The notes under the pieces are model-generated. The model did not search any database. It was given only the letters and a program-made list of their open reading frames with translations, and was not told the DNA's origin. A stretch of 64,000 nt of DNA, from NCBI RefSeq assembly GCF_003265995.1, contig NZ_MVJN01000002.1:360422-424421 (forward strand), written 5' to 3'. This DNA comes from Legionella quinlivanii (lineage in GTDB: Bacteria > Pseudomonadota > Gammaproteobacteria > Legionellales > Legionellaceae). Below are positions 47,384 to 56,833 of the stretch, piece after piece (the stretch's first letter is position 1; each line of letters begins with the position of its first letter). The translations under genes and the position numbers were made by a program.

Positions 47384-48829
47384 ATGCAGTTTTTTGATTC
47401 AAAACGACAACAGTTGTCAGCCGGGTTATTAGTAAAAACACTTCTCGCGATGGGTCTTGCTGCAAGCCTTCTCAGTTCCTTGGTTTCATTCAAATCGATT
47501 CAGATTATGCCTGCTTATTCTGGCATGGAAGAACAGCTTTTTCTTACTATTTCTATCGCGGCTCTTTTCCTGACCGGCATAGGCTTAATTTCAGAGTATA
47601 CGCTTTCAGCAATCACCTTCGCTTCGAGTTTACTTATTCCCGAGAAATCCCAGCTCCTTATTATGTCGGGATTTACTAGCGGGAATGTATACATTGTTTT
47701 GTCTTTTTTTATCGTCGCCTGTGTCATTCAGAAGTCACAGATTTTTCAAAGAATGATTGTTCTGTTATTACTAAGATTTGCCCACAGACCAGCCTGCCTC
47801 GAAAAACTGTTATTTTTTATTGGACTGCTGATGACTCCAATTCTCTCAGTCCAAAGTACTCGAGTGGCGATTATGGCACCGGTTCTGGATAATATTGTCT
47901 CCATTAGCGGCTATAAACCTCAAGGCAAGGCAGCGAATGCCATGGCCAATGCAGCTTTTAGCGGCTGTGTTTTATTGTCAACGGTATTTTTAACAGGCAA
48001 GTCAAGCAACTATCTTTTATTCAGTGCAATGTCCTCCTCGGACAGCCTTTCCAACGCCTGGCTAGTCTGGCTCTCGTTTGCAGCCTTTCCGGGGATATTA
48101 CTGGTCGCTGCTTTTTTTCTAATCCATTCCATCGCCTATAAAGCGCCAGAAGTTCCAGAGATTAAACGTTTCAGTCTATTGAAAACCTGTTACAAGCTGG
48201 GACCAATATCTGCAAAAGAGTACGCCTCCCTGCTTTCAATAGCAGTACTAATCGCAAGTCTGGCATTAAGAAATATACTGCCAGTACACCCATTGTTTAT
48301 TGCCTTGTTAACCGCATCTATCCCTCTTTGCTTTGGCCTTTTAAGAGTGAAAGACTTTAGCAATCATATTAACTGGAAATTTATATGCTACCTGGCAACC
48401 ATGATTGGTATTATGAAATTCATCAATGGAATGACGCTTCCCTTATGGATTGCCCAAGTGCATAACTGGTTAAGCCCTGTTTCTCAGAATATATTTATTT
48501 TCATATTCTTACTCTTCGCACTAAGCTGGCTCTTGTGTATCATTTTCGGCACTATGATCGCCCCGGGAATTGCCTTTACCTTGCTAGCCCCTGTTTTGGC
48601 AAGTGGAAGCGTCAATCAATGGATCATTGCCTTTGTGATTTTAATGGCGACTGAATCATGGATATTCCCTTATCAATCCAGCTATTTTCTTTGTTTTAAA
48701 AAACTGCTTAATCAGCAGCAAAATTTTGAACTGAAACCAGTATTGATTACTAACGCCTTATTGGCCATCGCCAAAATAGCAGTTATCTATGCCTCTATTC
48801 CTTACTGGCGTTATCTAGGGTTATTGTGA
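47384..48829 (+). CDS. DASS/SLC13-type anion transporter
   Basis: A 481-residue membrane protein with about 11-12 spans. Family marks include the first-half loop LSVQSTRVAIMAPVLDNI, ANAAFSGCVLLSTVFLTGKSSN, and the second-half WIFPYQSSYFLCFKKLL, which resembles the substrate/Na+ sites of divalent anion:sodium symporters. It probably moves a dicarboxylate or similar anion. Its 3' end overlaps the convergent LuxR gene by 35 bases. Confidence 0.75.
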   Translation: MQFFDSKRQQLSAGLLVKTLLAMGLAASLLSSLVSFKSIQIMPAYSGMEEQLFLTISIAALFLTGIGLISEYTLSAITFASSLLIPEKSQLLIMSGFTSGNVYIVLSFFIVACVIQKSQIFQRMIVLLLLRFAHRPACLEKLLFFIGLLMTPILSVQSTRVAIMAPVLDNIVSISGYKPQGKAANAMANAAFSGCVLLSTVFLTGKSSNYLLFSAMSSSDSLSNAWLVWLSFAAFPGILLVAAFFLIHSIAYKAPEVPEIKRFSLLKTCYKLGPISAKEYASLLSIAVLIASLALRNILPVHPLFIALLTASIPLCFGLLRVKDFSNHINWKFICYLATMIGIMKFINGMTLPLWIAQVHNWLSPVSQNIFIFIFLLFALSWLLCIIFGTMIAPGIAFTLLAPVLASGSVNQWIIAFVILMATESWIFPYQSSYFLCFKKLLNQQQNFELKPVLITNALLAIAKIAVIYASIPYWRYLGLL

Positions 48830-49622
48830 TTAACGATTCCAGTCTGGATAACAGCAGCCCCAACTGAAACTGATTTTCGCAGCCCATCTTTTTCCTGACC
48901 TGTCCGACATGTGCTTTCACAGTACGTAAACTGAGCATTAAAATGTCGGCAATTTCCTGTTGCGTTTTTCCTCTGGCCAGCCAGCACATGCATTCATATT
49001 CACGAAAGGTGAGGTAAGAACCCGTTCCTGGAACAGGGACTCGTTCAAGAAAAGGCAAAATCAGAGCATCTTTGCAAACAGGCCTTTCCTCCTGAAATCC
49101 TGCATTTTGTTTTTGTAAGGATAACGATAATCCATAGGCTTTTTTTAAATCAGAATGCGTGTCGATTTTATCGTGAAAATAAAGCAGAAACTGCTTCAAA
49201 AAATCAAGCTTTTCAAGATACTGGCCATTAATGACGTTATTCCCCAAACGGGTAGCAAAATTATAGGCATCCACAACCCCATTTCCCGAGCGAAGTATAG
49301 TAAAAGAATGGCCAAAACCGTGTTGGTTAAATGCCTCCTGCAGGGCTTTGGTTCGCCCGGTCAGGCATTGCAAATCTCTGATAAAGTATTGCTCCTCCCG
49401 CGACGGGACGATTCGATGGACGTCGAAATCAAAGTAGGTATTTTCAAGATAATGAGAAACAAAATCAGGATTTTGCGATATGAAAGAAAAACGCCCTTCT
49501 CTGCTTACACTAACATGGGAAAAATGAGTGATTCCCAGGGTTTTAAGCGGCTCACAAAGCTCAGTAAACGCTTGAGCATGGCTAAAACAGGGATGTTCAC
49601 GATAGATTTTTTTGAGGTTCAT
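48795..49622 (-). CDS. LuxR-family regulator (LpnR-like)
   Basis: A 275-residue protein with an N-terminal autoinducer-domain-like half (LGITHFSHVSVSREGRFSFI, FDVHRIVPSREEQYFIRDLQ) and a C-terminal GerE HTH (LTFREYECMCWLARGKTQQE, then IADILMLSLRTVKAHVGQVR). The organisation fits LuxR-type regulators of Legionella that lack a nearby synthase. No luxI-type gene is in the window. It starts 30 bases after the ankyrin protein's stop and could be its co-transcribed regulator. Confidence 0.9.
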   Translation of the reverse strand: MNLKKIYREHPCFSHAQAFTELCEPLKTLGITHFSHVSVSREGRFSFISQNPDFVSHYLENTYFDFDVHRIVPSREEQYFIRDLQCLTGRTKALQEAFNQHGFGHSFTILRSGNGVVDAYNFATRLGNNVINGQYLEKLDFLKQFLLYFHDKIDTHSDLKKAYGLSLSLQKQNAGFQEERPVCKDALILPFLERVPVPGTGSYLTFREYECMCWLARGKTQQEIADILMLSLRTVKAHVGQVRKKMGCENQFQLGLLLSRLESLITITLDNASKE

Positions 49623-49652
49623 ACCGTCCTCATCGATTGTGACTCCTGCATT

Positions 49653-52600
49653 TTAACAACTTCTGCCTGGAAAAGCGATTTCACAGTCTGTGCTCACTAC
49701 AGGATGTGGCTCAAGTCTTTCATCTCTGGCAAGCTCTTCGATATAATACTCCGTCACAGCACAGGTTTGAGATAATCTCTTGAGCCAACTGTGATAAACC
49801 ACGTCGTCCACCTCGAAAATCAAAGGCAAGGACGCATTGGCTCGAGCCTTGAGACACTCATTAAGTAAATAATTGTATTCCTCAAGTCTGGCGTTTCTGC
49901 CCGCAGGAACGGCTTTGGATTGCACTGGAGGTAAAGAGGATCCATCCTTCTCAATGGCATTATCAAATAAACCTGCTATAAATTGCACCAAGTTCCCGGG
50001 CTGATGATATTTGGTGGAAACCTGCGCTTCTTTCGGAATAAGCAGATAAGCAATTCCTGGACGGCCAAAACGCCCGTAAAACTTTAAAGGAATATTTTGA
50101 GCATCACTGATTTTTTTTGCGGCTAATACAATCTTGAACGATGAAGTCAGCAGATTATAGCGGGCAGCCTGTGTTTCACAGGCTGCAATAGACGCATAAA
50201 TCACATTAAAACGACCATAAGCAGGATTATCAACCTGTTTTATTTTAAAGCAGCAAAAGGCGACCGGCAGGTCATGGCTATCGTAAAATACATCAAATAT
50301 ATAAGCAGGCTGGCTTAATACTTTTTCTTTAAAAAACACCAGCAATTTCTGGAAAGACTCAAGATCTCCGGGTAGCTCAAATTGACGTGCAAAGACTCCC
50401 GCCAGTGTATCCTGTTCTTCTGCGTTTAATTCAGCGGTTGTTTTTAATAAGGAATAAAATGATTTGGCGGGAGCCTCCTCTTCTTTCACCTTAAAACCCA
50501 GTGAAGGAAGACTCTTCTGAAAAAAACTGTAGTGTTGCAGGCTCGCCTGCCGCTGAGCAAGCCTTTTTATTTTCAAAGCAATTGTCTCATTATGCTTTTC
50601 AAAGCGCCTTTGTACTTCCACAGGCATTTCAGGATCATAGGGGCCTTCCTGCACAAAACTATCCCGATGTTCCAATATCACATCAAGCAAAGCCAAATCA
50701 TAATGATGACCTGCGGCAATATAATCAAGCAGACTCTGACCGAACGCATCATGGCTCAAATGATGGTGATACATCAGTAGTATCTGCAATTTATCCTCCA
50801 TCCCCTCCTTCCAGGAAAAGATAAATTCAGGTTTTAAATAATAGTGGAGTAATAAAGCGGTCATTTCACGCGAGGGGGAATTATCAAGCAAACTATAATA
50901 TAAACAATCAGTTCTCCTTAAAGGAACTACGATATCGACTCCAATCCCTCGTTCAAAAAATGATTTAACCGTTGCAAGCTGGTTGGCGGCAACAGCCAAT
51001 AATAAAGGCGTATACCCCCAGAAGTCCTGAGCTTCATAACTAAGTAAATTGCTTTTAATAATCGAATCAAGGCGAAAATCATCTCTTGCAGAGCAATGAC
51101 GCAGTGGCTGGCCGGCATTATAGCCTCTACTATCCCTTACACACATTGCCAGGATAGATGAAGGAAACTGCATTGACCGTTCTACATTCAAACTTTGCAG
51201 ATAAACCTGCGAGCCTGTCTGCCAGATGAGACAGGCACTGAATAACTGAAAAATTTTCTCATCCGTGGTTTTACATTCCTTTTTATAGTCTGCTGTCGCC
51301 TCAGCCAATGCATCAAGATCCAGCCTCTTTTGTTTCGCAACAGTTACCCAGACTGCTCGAAACAGATCCCTGTCTTTTGTCGAATCAAGACTTAAGTATT
51401 TTTCCACATCGGCTTCAAGGTCTTCCAGAGAGCTCGTATCAATTACCAGACTATTTATATAAAAAATCAGTCGGTCAGGAAGCGGGGTCATTCGCCGCTG
51501 CGCGGATAGCAAGTATTCTTTATGGTGAGTCGCCTGCCGGCTCAAAATCTCTTTAATTATCAACTTATATTGATCAAATGCATGCTTTTCTTCAACAAAT
51601 GAGTCAAAATTCTGAATGACACCCAGTATTGCCTGATGATGAAGCAATCCGCGTTCCGACCTCTGAGGTTTCGTAGTTGAAATGTGCTCAATCTGTGAGC
51701 GAATAGCCTGCAATTGGGCACGGATAAGCGCAAGGGCTTTTGATGTTTGCTTTTGATACAGAGCAAGATAAATATCGAAATGTTCAAAAAGCAGCGCCTC
51801 ACCCTTCAAATAATCTTCAATTTTATCCCAATCGCTATCTTCAAATAATATGCGTGCTTTAAAACTTCTCCCTGATCTCTCATTGAAATGATTTCTGCTG
51901 ATAGCTTTAAGGCGCAGGGCATCCCTTTGCCGAACCGCATCGCGAATATTTGTCCATAACTCCAGTTCGCTATCAAAAATAAACCGGCATTGTTCATATC
52001 GTTTGCCTTTATCGCTAAGGACTTTTACCATTTCATTTTGCATCCGCAATAAATGCCTTAGTCGTTCTGGAAGCTTAGCTTGCATCTCATAGTCAGCAAC
52101 TGACAGACTATCCTGTAAGGCAGTTTCGATCATCGGAAAATAGCCTATCAGAATCCCCTTAAATAATGTCAGGCCAAGAGGCAATCTCTGCGCAAAAATA
52201 GCTTTTGCCAATTCTAAATTCCCTGACAGGCAAGCCGATTCCATCGCTATCCAATCGGCTGTTTCCCGCTCGAACATTTCATGCAGTTTATTTTTATCCT
52301 CTGATAGATTGCTCTGATAAATAGCCAAAGGATCTGCAAAACTGGGCAGGCTTTTCTCAAAATATTGACGAACTTTACTTTGTTTGAACTCCTCATCAAA
52401 CGTCAGAATATTGGTTTGCTCAGCAGAAACCATATGATTCGCTGCTTCAATAAACCGCTGCGAAGCCCATTGTCTTGATTTTGGAAGTGCTTGCCAGCTA
52501 TTGAATATTTGCGCCACTATAGGCGCGTTAAGGCAGAACTCGGCAAGTTCAATCGGCAATCGGCCTTCGGGACAGCGCTGATAGACCAGCATCGGATCAT

Positions 52601-53468
52601 TTTCCAATAACTGCTCTACTTTCTCTTCATTCTGAGCCAGGATTGCCAGGTGAATAGCCGGAATTGTGTCTGGATAATTCAGCACATCATCGGGATGGAA
52701 GCTTGAAATAGCTGTTTGGCGCTGTAAATCGGCTATTCCATTGGGATAACCGTTAAACAACATCCGCTCAGCAACCACCGGAATATCCTCTTGAATCATC
52801 CAGGAACTTTGAGACTCCATTTGTTTTTGGATGTGTTCCCAAAGTGCTGTTACTGACTGACTAAAACCACCCAGGGTTTGTATACCCGTCATGAAACATT
52901 GCAAACGCCTGACATCCGCTTCATTATCACAACGAACCTGCAAAGAGGCCCGCGCTCTTGGATCAGCGCCTGCGCGAGACGCGAATTGATAGGAATGCAG
53001 ATTTACCAGGGCTGGATTATGTAAATCTTTTATAGAAGCAAATGATTCATTCCCTGAAAGCGCCCTGCAAAGCTTCATACTGTTACCCGGTCTTGGCAGT
53101 GCCATTACCGACACAACCTGATTAGGATGAAGCCCAATCAAAAGCCTGTCCAGAGCCAGCTCAGGATTCAAATTTTTACATTGATAAAGAACTTCAAGCT
53201 TCTCTACTTCAACTCCGCTTCCAATCAAACCATCATCCTGCAGATAACAACGCTCATTTACCCGATTAAAACGCGGTAATACCAGATGCCGCTGTTGCAC
53301 CCCACTCTGATTGGATACCCTTGTCAATGACCAATTGGCCTGAGGAAACGCCTGGTTTTTAAACTGGGTAGCTAAAGGCAAAACCAGTGAAGTCAGACGC
53401 TTGAACTTTACTTCGGATAAAGGAAATCGATTTGCCTTGCTTATTAACTGTTGAAAATACTGGAACAC
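49653..53468 (-). CDS. Large ankyrin-repeat protein, probable Dot/Icm effector
   Basis: A 1271-residue protein with a GTG start at 53468. Ankyrin-type helices are visible around residues 265-315 (IPAIHLAILAQNEEKVEQLL, RLPIELAEFC) and 810-900 (GYTPLLLAVAANQLATVKSF, FGQSLLDYIAAGHHYDLALL). Long helical spans fill 380-700. The last 250 residues form a separate alpha/beta-looking part (PAYIFDVFYDSHDLPVAFCC, PLKFYGRFGRPGIAYLLIP) that could be an acyltransferase-like or other catalytic domain; I cannot name it. Neither signal peptide nor membrane span is seen. Effector status is inferred from architecture. Confidence 0.65.
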   Translation of the reverse strand: MFQYFQQLISKANRFPLSEVKFKRLTSLVLPLATQFKNQAFPQANWSLTRVSNQSGVQQRHLVLPRFNRVNERCYLQDDGLIGSGVEVEKLEVLYQCKNLNPELALDRLLIGLHPNQVVSVMALPRPGNSMKLCRALSGNESFASIKDLHNPALVNLHSYQFASRAGADPRARASLQVRCDNEADVRRLQCFMTGIQTLGGFSQSVTALWEHIQKQMESQSSWMIQEDIPVVAERMLFNGYPNGIADLQRQTAISSFHPDDVLNYPDTIPAIHLAILAQNEEKVEQLLENDPMLVYQRCPEGRLPIELAEFCLNAPIVAQIFNSWQALPKSRQWASQRFIEAANHMVSAEQTNILTFDEEFKQSKVRQYFEKSLPSFADPLAIYQSNLSEDKNKLHEMFERETADWIAMESACLSGNLELAKAIFAQRLPLGLTLFKGILIGYFPMIETALQDSLSVADYEMQAKLPERLRHLLRMQNEMVKVLSDKGKRYEQCRFIFDSELELWTNIRDAVRQRDALRLKAISRNHFNERSGRSFKARILFEDSDWDKIEDYLKGEALLFEHFDIYLALYQKQTSKALALIRAQLQAIRSQIEHISTTKPQRSERGLLHHQAILGVIQNFDSFVEEKHAFDQYKLIIKEILSRQATHHKEYLLSAQRRMTPLPDRLIFYINSLVIDTSSLEDLEADVEKYLSLDSTKDRDLFRAVWVTVAKQKRLDLDALAEATADYKKECKTTDEKIFQLFSACLIWQTGSQVYLQSLNVERSMQFPSSILAMCVRDSRGYNAGQPLRHCSARDDFRLDSIIKSNLLSYEAQDFWGYTPLLLAVAANQLATVKSFFERGIGVDIVVPLRRTDCLYYSLLDNSPSREMTALLLHYYLKPEFIFSWKEGMEDKLQILLMYHHHLSHDAFGQSLLDYIAAGHHYDLALLDVILEHRDSFVQEGPYDPEMPVEVQRRFEKHNETIALKIKRLAQRQASLQHYSFFQKSLPSLGFKVKEEEAPAKSFYSLLKTTAELNAEEQDTLAGVFARQFELPGDLESFQKLLVFFKEKVLSQPAYIFDVFYDSHDLPVAFCCFKIKQVDNPAYGRFNVIYASIAACETQAARYNLLTSSFKIVLAAKKISDAQNIPLKFYGRFGRPGIAYLLIPKEAQVSTKYHQPGNLVQFIAGLFDNAIEKDGSSLPPVQSKAVPAGRNARLEEYNYLLNECLKARANASLPLIFEVDDVVYHSWLKRLSQTCAVTEYYIEELARDERLEPHPVVSTDCEIAFPGRSC

Positions 53469-53533
53469 GATTGGCGGTCGAATAGAGACATCATGAGCAA
53501 TATTTTACCAGAAATATTAAATTTTTTGTAACT

Positions 53534-53582
53534 CCCACGTCATCCCGCCCCCTCACGTCATCCCGAGCGCAGCGAGGGATCT
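53534..53582. repeat. CGTCATCCCG repeat fragment
   Basis: ACGTCATCCCGCCCCCTCAC and ACGTCATCCCGAGCGCAGCG, followed by AGGGATCTCC, are two adjacent starts of a well-known type of dispersed intergenic repeat. The second looks like one complete arm. The element lies between the ankyrin gene and the exporter gene. Confidence 0.6.
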
Positions 53583-53600
53583 CCCTGCAGTGGCATAATC

Positions 53601-54797
53601 TTAAACTTTAAAAACACGCCCTAGTCTCCATCCAAATCTCGATAACTGGATAAGCCCCAATGCACTGAAGCAAAAAACAGGAATCGTTAAACTCAAAGGT
53701 CCCGGTGTTACCTGAGCGGTGATAACTCCCATTAACCCAGAGAGGCCAAACTGGCAAGCGCCTACCAGGGCAGTTGCTGTACCTGCCTGTGTTTCAAAAT
53801 CCTTCAACGCGAGCGCAGTGGCACAACCCATACTCATTCCAATGCCTATCGTTAAACAAATCATAGGCAGCATAAATCGTAATACACTGCATTGATCAAA
53901 ATTAAGCGCTGTCATCATTAAGCAGGAAGCAATCATGATAATAATGCCGCAACGAACAATAGCTTCCAGTGGATACGAATAAGTGAATCGCACTGCAAGC
54001 ATGTTGGTAAAAAACATGGTCATTGCGTTTAAACCAAACCACAGACCATATTCTGTGCCGTTTAAATGAAGTTGCGTGATTAATATCCCCGGGGATAAAG
54101 CGCAAAACAAGTACAACCCCAGTAAACAGGAAGAGGCAACCAGCGTGTATCGACGAAAATCAGCATTCTTTATCATCGGCCTCATTGCCTGCCACCAATT
54201 GGCTGAGGATGTTTTGGGTTTTGGGAATTGATAATCTGGAACTCCACGAAAAGCAATGACAGTCATCAGCAATCCGAGCAGGGTCAGAAAATAAAAACCA
54301 CTGTGCCAATTGTGGGTCAGATCAAGTAATACACCGCCAATAACCGGTGCACTACTGGCGATAATTGAATTGGTTCCTGATAACACACTGAATAATCGGG
54401 CACATGCCTGTGTTGAAAAATTATCTCTGACGATTATAAAACATACCAGATAAGTACCACATGCACCGGCAGCCTGAATGATTCTGGTGAAAATTAATGC
54501 ATGAACAGAACTGGTCCAGGTTGAAAGAAAAGAGCCAATAAAAAAGAGCACCGCACTGCCAAGCGCTATATTCCTTCGCCCCACCCTGTCCGCCAGAGGC
54601 CCGGTAATCAGTTGCCCTAAAGCCACGGTAAACATAAACACATACAGGCTTGCCTGCATGATTGTATTATCAGTATGAAAAAAACGGCTCATGGAAGGAA
54701 TCGCCGGCACGAAAACATCCATTGCGAATGAAATGCTGATAATCAAAGGAATGAGTCGAAAAAGACTCTGTCTTTCTGTCCAACCAATCGAGTTCAA
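53601..54797 (-). CDS. Bcr/CflA-type MFS drug efflux transporter
   Basis: A 398-residue 12-span transporter. The frame opens with TTG at 54797, with GGGAG six bases upstream; the first ATG lies inside helix 1. Motifs typical of the DHA1 Bcr/CflA group are FVPAIPSMSRFF after helix 1, GPLADRVGRRNIALG as MFS motif A, and RIIQAAGACGTYLVCFIIVRD as motif B with the conserved Arg. The likely role is export of small toxic compounds. The substrate is unknown. Confidence 0.88.
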   Translation of the reverse strand: MNSIGWTERQSLFRLIPLIISISFAMDVFVPAIPSMSRFFHTDNTIMQASLYVFMFTVALGQLITGPLADRVGRRNIALGSAVLFFIGSFLSTWTSSVHALIFTRIIQAAGACGTYLVCFIIVRDNFSTQACARLFSVLSGTNSIIASSAPVIGGVLLDLTHNWHSGFYFLTLLGLLMTVIAFRGVPDYQFPKPKTSSANWWQAMRPMIKNADFRRYTLVASSCLLGLYLFCALSPGILITQLHLNGTEYGLWFGLNAMTMFFTNMLAVRFTYSYPLEAIVRCGIIIMIASCLMMTALNFDQCSVLRFMLPMICLTIGIGMSMGCATALALKDFETQAGTATALVGACQFGLSGLMGVITAQVTPGPLSLTIPVFCFSALGLIQLSRFGWRLGRVFKV

Positions 54798-54817
54798 TAG
54801 AGGCTCCCGCTTAAAAC

Positions 54818-54963
54818 CACTGCCATTAAGTTAAAGAATTTTGTCATTCTCGCGAATGCGGGAATCCATTCCTTAGTTGGCATTATAGTGAGCTCAGAGA
54901 TGGATCCCCGCCTTCGCGGGGAGGACCGTTTAGTATAAATTTGAACTTTACTTAATAGCAGTG
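54818..54963. mobile_element. Short inverted-repeat element, copy C
   Basis: Termini are CACTGCCATTAAGTTAAA and TTTACTTAATAGCAGTG. The interior matches copy B closely: TTTTGTCATTCTCGCGAATG, GGAATCCATTCC, a GAGCTCAGAGATGGATCC block, and CCCCGCCTTCGCGGGGA. It separates the exporter from the DUF808 gene and has no coding capacity. Confidence 0.8.
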
Positions 54964-55003
54964 CCACTAAAACACGCTATGATAAACCTGATAAGGATAA
55001 AAT

Positions 55004-55864
55004 TTAACTACCTAACTTCATTTTTTTGAACAGAGTATATAGAGCAGCAACTATTCCCCCGCTGATAACTCCGATTAAAAAATCAGCTCCTAAATTGACA
55101 GGAAACGATAAATTCCGGGTATAAAAATGAAGGGCCGGTATTCCATGACTAATAATACTTCCCCCTACTAAAAACATGGCAATGGTACCGGCAATTGCTA
55201 AAAACTTCATTAACATCGGCGCTGAACCAATCAGAAAGAGACCAATTTGCCTGATTGGTTTCTTTTTTTCCCGTAAAAGAAATCCCAAATCGTCAAGCTT
55301 CACAATAAGGGCGACTAAACCATACACTCCAATGGTCATAATCATTGAAATCAAGCTTAATACCATCACCTGATTGATCAGCGAGGAATGAGCCACTGCA
55401 CCCAGTGTGATTACGATAATTTCAGCGGAAAGCACAAAGTCAGTACGCACAGCACTTCGTATTTTATCTTTCTCAAACTGATCTTTATCGATTTCCAGTA
55501 TTTCATTGACTGGCTTTGGCTTTTCATGTTTATGGAACTTTTCCAGGATTTTTTCAAAGCCCTCGAAACTTAAATACAATCCACCCAGCATTAATAAAAT
55601 GAGCACCAATGGTGGCATCACAAAGCTAATGAGAAGCGCTAAAGGGATTAATATCAATTTATTGATTATCGACCCTTTCGCGACAGCCCATACCACAGGC
55701 AACTCCCGGTGCGCATGAAGACCAATGACCTGCTCTGCATTCAAAGCAAGATCGTCCCCCAATACGCCGGCCGTTTTTTTAGTCGCGGTCTTAGTCATTA
55801 ATGCGATATCGTCGAGAGCTGTGGCGATATCATCAAGCAAGGTTAATAAACTGGTTCCTGCCAT
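55004..55864 (-). CDS. DUF808 (YedI-type) membrane protein
   Basis: A 286-residue membrane protein. The start MAGTSLLTLLDDIATALDDI and AALMTKTATKKTAGVLGDDL-like segment are hallmarks of DUF808. About six hydrophobic spans follow, with a charged cytoplasmic loop (KILEKFHKHEKPKPVNEILE). The function of the family is unknown. It begins 15 bases after the stop of the secreted-protein gene upstream, so they may be co-transcribed. Confidence 0.9.
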   Translation of the reverse strand: MAGTSLLTLLDDIATALDDIALMTKTATKKTAGVLGDDLALNAEQVIGLHAHRELPVVWAVAKGSIINKLILIPLALLISFVMPPLVLILLMLGGLYLSFEGFEKILEKFHKHEKPKPVNEILEIDKDQFEKDKIRSAVRTDFVLSAEIIVITLGAVAHSSLINQVMVLSLISMIMTIGVYGLVALIVKLDDLGFLLREKKKPIRQIGLFLIGSAPMLMKFLAIAGTIAMFLVGGSIISHGIPALHFYTRNLSFPVNLGADFLIGVISGGIVAALYTLFKKMKLGS

Positions 55865-55879
55865 ATTTTTTTTCTTATT

Positions 55880-56344
55880 TTAAGACGCCGGTTGTTGTTT
55901 CATAGGAGCTATAGGGGGTGGTGCTTTCATGTTACAGGTACAAGCCCCTGTAGCCTGGGGTGGAAGTGGAACTTCAGCGAAGTCCTTTGAATAGCAAATC
56001 GATACATCCCATGCGGTTTGATCAGGTGTCGGGGCAGCTGGAAGAAACCAAAACCGTAATGCTTTATACACTTTTCCCTCCTCCCCTTCCCAGATAGTCG
56101 GAGTAAATGTAGCCTGATACATAAATGCTTGTCCAGGCTGACAGGTAAATTCCTGTCTAATCCATTGTTGTCCTTTGGGAACGGTTACAGCCAATATCTG
56201 CTGATGACTGGTTGCGTCCATGATGGCGACATTAACATCATAATTCGTCCAGCAATTGTCTTTAACCACGGTTGCAAAACAGGTAAATGCAAATGAATAG
56301 CTATAAATCATCAGCCCAGTCAGAATTGAGAATAAGCGAATCAT
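55880..56344 (-). CDS. Small secreted Cys-containing hypothetical protein
   Basis: A 154-residue protein from the ATG at 56344 (MIRLFSILTGLMIYSYSFAF), which provides a signal peptide; the frame to 56428 adds an implausible lead. AAAGGGA lies upstream. The mature part contains six or more Cys (FTCFATVVKDNCWTNYDVNV, FTCQPG, ICYSKDF, ACTCNM) and a proline-rich end, suggesting disulfides and a periplasmic location. I recognise no domain. Confidence 0.65.
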   Translation of the reverse strand: MIRLFSILTGLMIYSYSFAFTCFATVVKDNCWTNYDVNVAIMDATSHQQILAVTVPKGQQWIRQEFTCQPGQAFMYQATFTPTIWEGEEGKVYKALRFWFLPAAPTPDQTAWDVSICYSKDFAEVPLPPQATGACTCNMKAPPPIAPMKQQPAS

Positions 56345-56450
56345 ATGAAATTTCCCTTTATCATCCAATGATACAAGTTTAGACCTAAAAAACAAGTTAT
56401 GGATTGGAAATAAAATAATCATATACATTACAAATCAGGACTAATTATTT

Positions 56451-56477
56451 GATATATTTTTAAACAACTACTATATT
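56451..56477 (+). promoter_or_regulatory. Conserved upstream block of peptide gene 2
   Basis: GATATATTTTTAAACAACTA followed by CTATATT matches the block at 56760-56786 at 22 of 27 positions. It lies 33 bases before the ATG at 56511 and contains TATATT-like boxes. It is a probable promoter or operator duplicated with the gene. Confidence 0.5.
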
Positions 56478-56510
56478 AACAGTTAGTATTGTTTCAGGAG
56501 ACTATAGATT

Positions 56511-56714
56511 ATGGCAATTAAGCAACAACCTAATGCAAGCAAAATTGATAAAAAAATTTCAGATGAAAATCTGGAAAATATATCAGGCGGTGCATGGATT
56601 GGCGATAACGGTGCCTATCATGGCGCAGGTAGTCCAGCAGGTGGAACTTATGTTGAGCCATCAACGGCAACAACTACAACTCCCAAGACAAAGAAGTCAA
56701 AGAAAAAATCTTAA
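56511..56714 (+). CDS. Double-glycine-leader peptide with Lys-rich tail (2 of 3)
   Basis: A 67-residue peptide. The leader ends KISDENLENISGG (residues 15-27), a near-ideal double-glycine motif. The 40-residue core AWIGDNGAYHGAGSPAGG and onward is Gly/Ala/Thr-rich, lacks Cys, and ends PKTKKSKKKS. AGGAG lies ten bases before the ATG. The next gene, at 56834, is its tandem paralogue with a related leader, upstream block and tail. Processing at GG and export are inferred; no transporter is nearby. Confidence 0.75.
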   Translation: MAIKQQPNASKIDKKISDENLENISGGAWIGDNGAYHGAGSPAGGTYVEPSTATTTTPKTKKSKKKS

Positions 56715-56759
56715 TCATCTTAAAATGTATTAACTCGCGTATAAGTCTTCAATTCGTTT

Positions 56760-56786
56760 GGTATATTTTTATACAGTTACTACATT
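56760..56786 (+). promoter_or_regulatory. Conserved upstream block of peptide gene 3
   Basis: GGTATATTTTTATACAGTTA followed by CTACATT is the partner of 56451-56477. The spacing to the ATG at 56834 is 14 bases longer than in the first copy, yet the ribosome site AGGAGACAATAGACT is nearly the same as AGGAGACTATAGATT there. Confidence 0.5.
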
Positions 56787-56833
56787 TAAAATATTTCTTT
56801 AGTACTTAAGATGTCACCAGGAGACAATAGACT

